Shown in pieces: positions 7,119-8,809 of a stretch of DNA of 8,809 nt. Location: contig JASKJZ010000084.1 of NCBI GenBank assembly GCA_030154385.1, positions 1 to 8,809 of the forward strand, read 5' to 3'. The notes under the pieces are model-generated. The model saw only the letters and a program-made list of their open reading frames with translations. It was not told the origin of the DNA and did no database searches. Within the stretch, counting starts at the first letter, position 1, and each line of letters opens with the position of its first letter. Both the position numbers and the translations under genes were made by a program. The stretch is from Clostridiales bacterium (GTDB lineage Bacteria > Bacillota_A > Clostridia > Lachnospirales > Lachnospiraceae).

Positions 7119-7628
7119 ATGAAGGAAAAAGGGAAACGATTTAAAATCTTAATTAACTTGGATATTATTATTGCATCCATTGCACTCGTTATATTGGTGG
7201 GATGTACCTTTATTGGAGTTATTATGAGATATGTGGTAGGCAACCCATTTGGATGGATTGAGGAAATTCAGGCGTTTCTTATCGTCTGGGTGGTGTTTCT
7301 TGCCGGGGGAGCTGCTTACCGTACAGGCAACCATGCATCGATAGAGGTGCTCTATGAACTGTTCCCGGCTTCGATACAAAAAATAGTTCGTATGTTCATT
7401 GGTCTGGTTGTTACGGCAGCAATTGGATACTTGTGTTATACAAGTATCCAATATGTTCGGCTGTTTATGCAAACAGGAAGAGGAACCGCTGTGCTCCAAA
7501 TCCCATTTGTATACATCTATAGTGTTGTGCCTGTTTCTTGTTTCTTGCAGATTTTTAACTACTTTTTAGTCAATGTGTTTGGATATGAGGATGAAGTAGA
7601 GAAGTTAGTGGAGGATAATGAAGAATGA
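7119..7628 (+). CDS. dctQ: TRAP transporter small membrane subunit, DctQ family
   Basis: The 169-residue protein has four hydrophobic segments (about 12-36, 47-66, 88-110, 127-152), the normal DctQ topology. The family pattern is clear: MRYVVGNPFGWIEEIQAFL (36-54), with Arg37 and the Trp46-Glu48-Glu49 group. DctQ joins DctM in the membrane and helps dock DctP. ATG 7119 is preceded by AGGAG (7108-7112) at 6-nt spacing and lies 30 bp after dctP. Its stop overlaps the dctM start in an ATGA, so the two are translationally coupled. A perfect 13-bp inverted repeat lies within the coding sequence at 7422-7452. Confidence 0.94.
   Translation: MKEKGKRFKILINLDIIIASIALVILVGCTFIGVIMRYVVGNPFGWIEEIQAFLIVWVVFLAGGAAYRTGNHASIEVLYELFPASIQKIVRMFIGLVVTAAIGYLCYTSIQYVRLFMQTGRGTAVLQIPFVYIYSVVPVSCFLQIFNYFLVNVFGYEDEVEKLVEDNEE
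7422..7452. repeat. Perfect 13-bp inverted repeat with 5-nt loop inside dctQ
   Basis: ATTGGATACTTGT (7422-7434) is the exact reverse complement of ACAAGTATCCAAT (7440-7452). The loop is GTTAT. No T-run follows, so it is not a standard terminator. It encodes part of the third membrane helix (IGYLCYTSIQY). Confidence 0.9.
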
Positions 7629-8716
7629 ATAACATGATAATAATATGTGCTATCCTATTGCTGGTTCTACTTTTTTTAAAAATTCCAGTTTATATTTCCG
7701 TACTTTCTGCCTCCGCAGTCTACTTCTTAGGTTCTGCGGGAGCAAATCCTACGGTATTTGCTCAAAAAGTAATCAGTGGGACAGAAGGGCTCTCTCTTTT
7801 AGCAATTCCCTTTTTCGTATGTGCAGGAATCTTTATGAACTATACTGGTGTTACAAAGCGAATCATGAATTGCTGCGAAGTATTAACGGCTAGAATGCCA
7901 GGAGGGCTTGCCCAGGTAAATATTTTATTGTCTACCTTAATGGGGGGATTGTCAGGGTCTAGTTTGGCCGATGCGGCAATGCAGTGTAAAATGCTGGTTC
8001 CGACGATGGAGAAAAAGGGGTATTCCAAGTCCTTTTCTACCGTAATCACAGCGGCTTCGGGTATGGTGGTACCTTTGATTCCTCCAGGAGTTGGGTTGAT
8101 TATTTACGGCTGTATTAACAATATTTCCATCGGTAAGCTATTTATCGCTGGTATTGGACCTGGTTTGGTGCTTTGTATCACTCTGATGATTTTTGTACAT
8201 TTTCTATCCAAAAAAAGAGGATATAAGCCAATCCGTACAGATAAAATTCCGGTATCTGAAAAAATCGCAGCCATTAAGCCAGCATTTTTTCCGCTGTTAC
8301 TTCCTATTATAATTATAGGCGGTGTAAGGATTGGTATTTTTACTGCATCCGAAGCGGGAACAGTAGCCATTGTTTATGCGCTGATTCTTGGGTTATTTTA
8401 TCGGGAGCTTAATTTCAAAAATATATTGGCAGGTTGTAAAGAAACGGTTACAACCACCGCATCCATTATGTTGATTGTAGCAGCGGCGTCGGCATTTTCC
8501 TGGATTTTAACAAAGGAGCAGATTCCACAGCAATTTTCTGCATGGATGATTGCCAGTATTGACAATAAGTATATATTCCTAATTATGGTAAATGTCTTTT
8601 TGCTAGTAGTTGGTATGTTTATTGAAGGAAATGCATCGATGATTGTATTGGCTCCTTTGCTGGCTCCGGTAGCGGCGGCTTATGGGATTAATGATGTACA
8701 TTTTGCTATGATATGA
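7625..8716 (+). pseudogene. dctM: TRAP transporter large permease, DctM family, truncated at the C-terminus
   Basis: DctM is the sodium-coupled transport subunit, usually about 425-435 residues with 11-12 membrane helices. Here the frame gives 363 residues and stops at TGA 8714-8716. Family motifs are present in order: LAIPFFVCAGIFMN (59-72), GGLSGSSLADAA (107-118), VVPLIPPGVGLI (148-159), TASEAG (240-245) and GMFIEGNASMIVLAPLL (330-346). The end, GINDVHFAMI, is where intact members go on with a segment like NLAIGLxTPPVG, the second re-entrant hairpin and sodium site, plus the last helices. None of the three forward frames after 8716 restores that sequence. The protein is therefore probably inactive. 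The start ATG 7625 overlaps the dctQ stop, with GGAGG at 7610-7614. If translation of a short form still works, it could be a real but unusual protein; I think this unlikely. Confidence 0.8.
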
Positions 8717-8809
8717 TGTGGGTGTCAAAAGTACACCCAGAAATAGAACCTTGATAACTGAATAAAGCTATGTTAATTTCTCACAATGAAGTATAATAAA
8801 GATATCAAA
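8714..8809. mobile_element. Possible edge of an insertion sequence (family not determined)
   Basis: Sequence from about 8714 has no relation to dctM. It opens TGATGTGGG and contains an inverted repeat, TGGGTGT (8719-8725) with ACACCCA (8733-8739). TG-ended termini are usual for IS3- and IS21-family elements. No transposase is confirmed and the right end is outside the window, so this is an inference from the abrupt break in dctM. Confidence 0.4.
8786..8809 (+). CDS. Possible 5' end of an ORF, maybe a transposase, cut by the window end
   Basis: Only MKYNKDIK is visible. The lysine-rich beginning resembles IS3-type OrfA proteins, but eight residues cannot establish it. No Shine-Dalgarno site precedes it. 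TTGATA at 8751-8756 and TAATTT at 8774-8779, 17 nt apart, could be a promoter, but it would leave almost no leader. A second TATAAT lies within this stretch at 8792-8797. Confidence 0.2.

Noticed and set aside
8717..8739. Group II intron 5' end at GTGGG after dctM
   Set aside because: The start does not match the GUGYG consensus, and no intron domain can be recognised in the remaining 90 bases.
8719..8739. Operon terminator (TGGGTGT-N7-ACACCCA)
   Set aside because: No T-run follows the 7-bp stem, and the gene before it lacks its conserved end, so a mobile-element edge is the better reading.

Overview
The window looks like chromosomal DNA of a low-GC Gram-positive anaerobe, most likely a Clostridia/Lachnospiraceae member. 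The evidence is AT-rich intergenic DNA with strong AGGAGG-type ribosome sites, a hybrid-cluster protein gene, an intracellular family 3 glycosidase with its own AraC-type regulator, and a lipoprotein-type TRAP binding protein. This placement is inferred from gene style, not from a phylogenetic marker.

Layout. (1) 2-589 (+): the 3' third of a hybrid-cluster protein (Hcp) gene, ending tail to tail with an AraC regulator. (2) 596-1438 (-) and 1612-3906 (+): a cupin/AraC regulator and a GH3 beta-glycosidase diverge from a compact 173-bp control region. There the two -35 boxes lie back to back on one palindrome. (3) 3958-4013: a strong hairpin terminator between the convergent GH3 gene and the next regulator. 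(4) 4032-4682 (-) and 4946-8716 (+): a GntR/FCD repressor diverges from an operon of a zinc-dependent sugar-acid/polyol-type dehydrogenase and the three subunits of a TRAP transporter (DctP, DctQ, DctM). The divergent region holds one perfect 16-bp palindrome and three further TTGTATACAA-like sites. These are good candidate operators for the GntR protein. (5) 8714-8809: DctM stops about 60-70 residues early and runs into unrelated sequence. That sequence has a short inverted repeat and a possible start of another ORF, which suggests an insertion-element edge.

How the genes fit together. The AraC-GH3 pair reads as a self-contained glycoside-use module: the sensor controls an intracellular glycosidase. 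The GntR-dehydrogenase-TRAP set reads as uptake and first oxidation of an acidic sugar such as an aldonate or uronate. The binding protein keeps the two arginines of the carboxylate site, and the dehydrogenase resembles the L-galactonate/L-gulonate 5-dehydrogenase group. With DctM cut short, this transporter is probably inactive as it stands, unless a second permease complements it. All gene families here are known ones. I see no clearly undescribed system; the points worth checking are the operator array, the broken transporter and its boundary, and a perfect hairpin inside dctQ.
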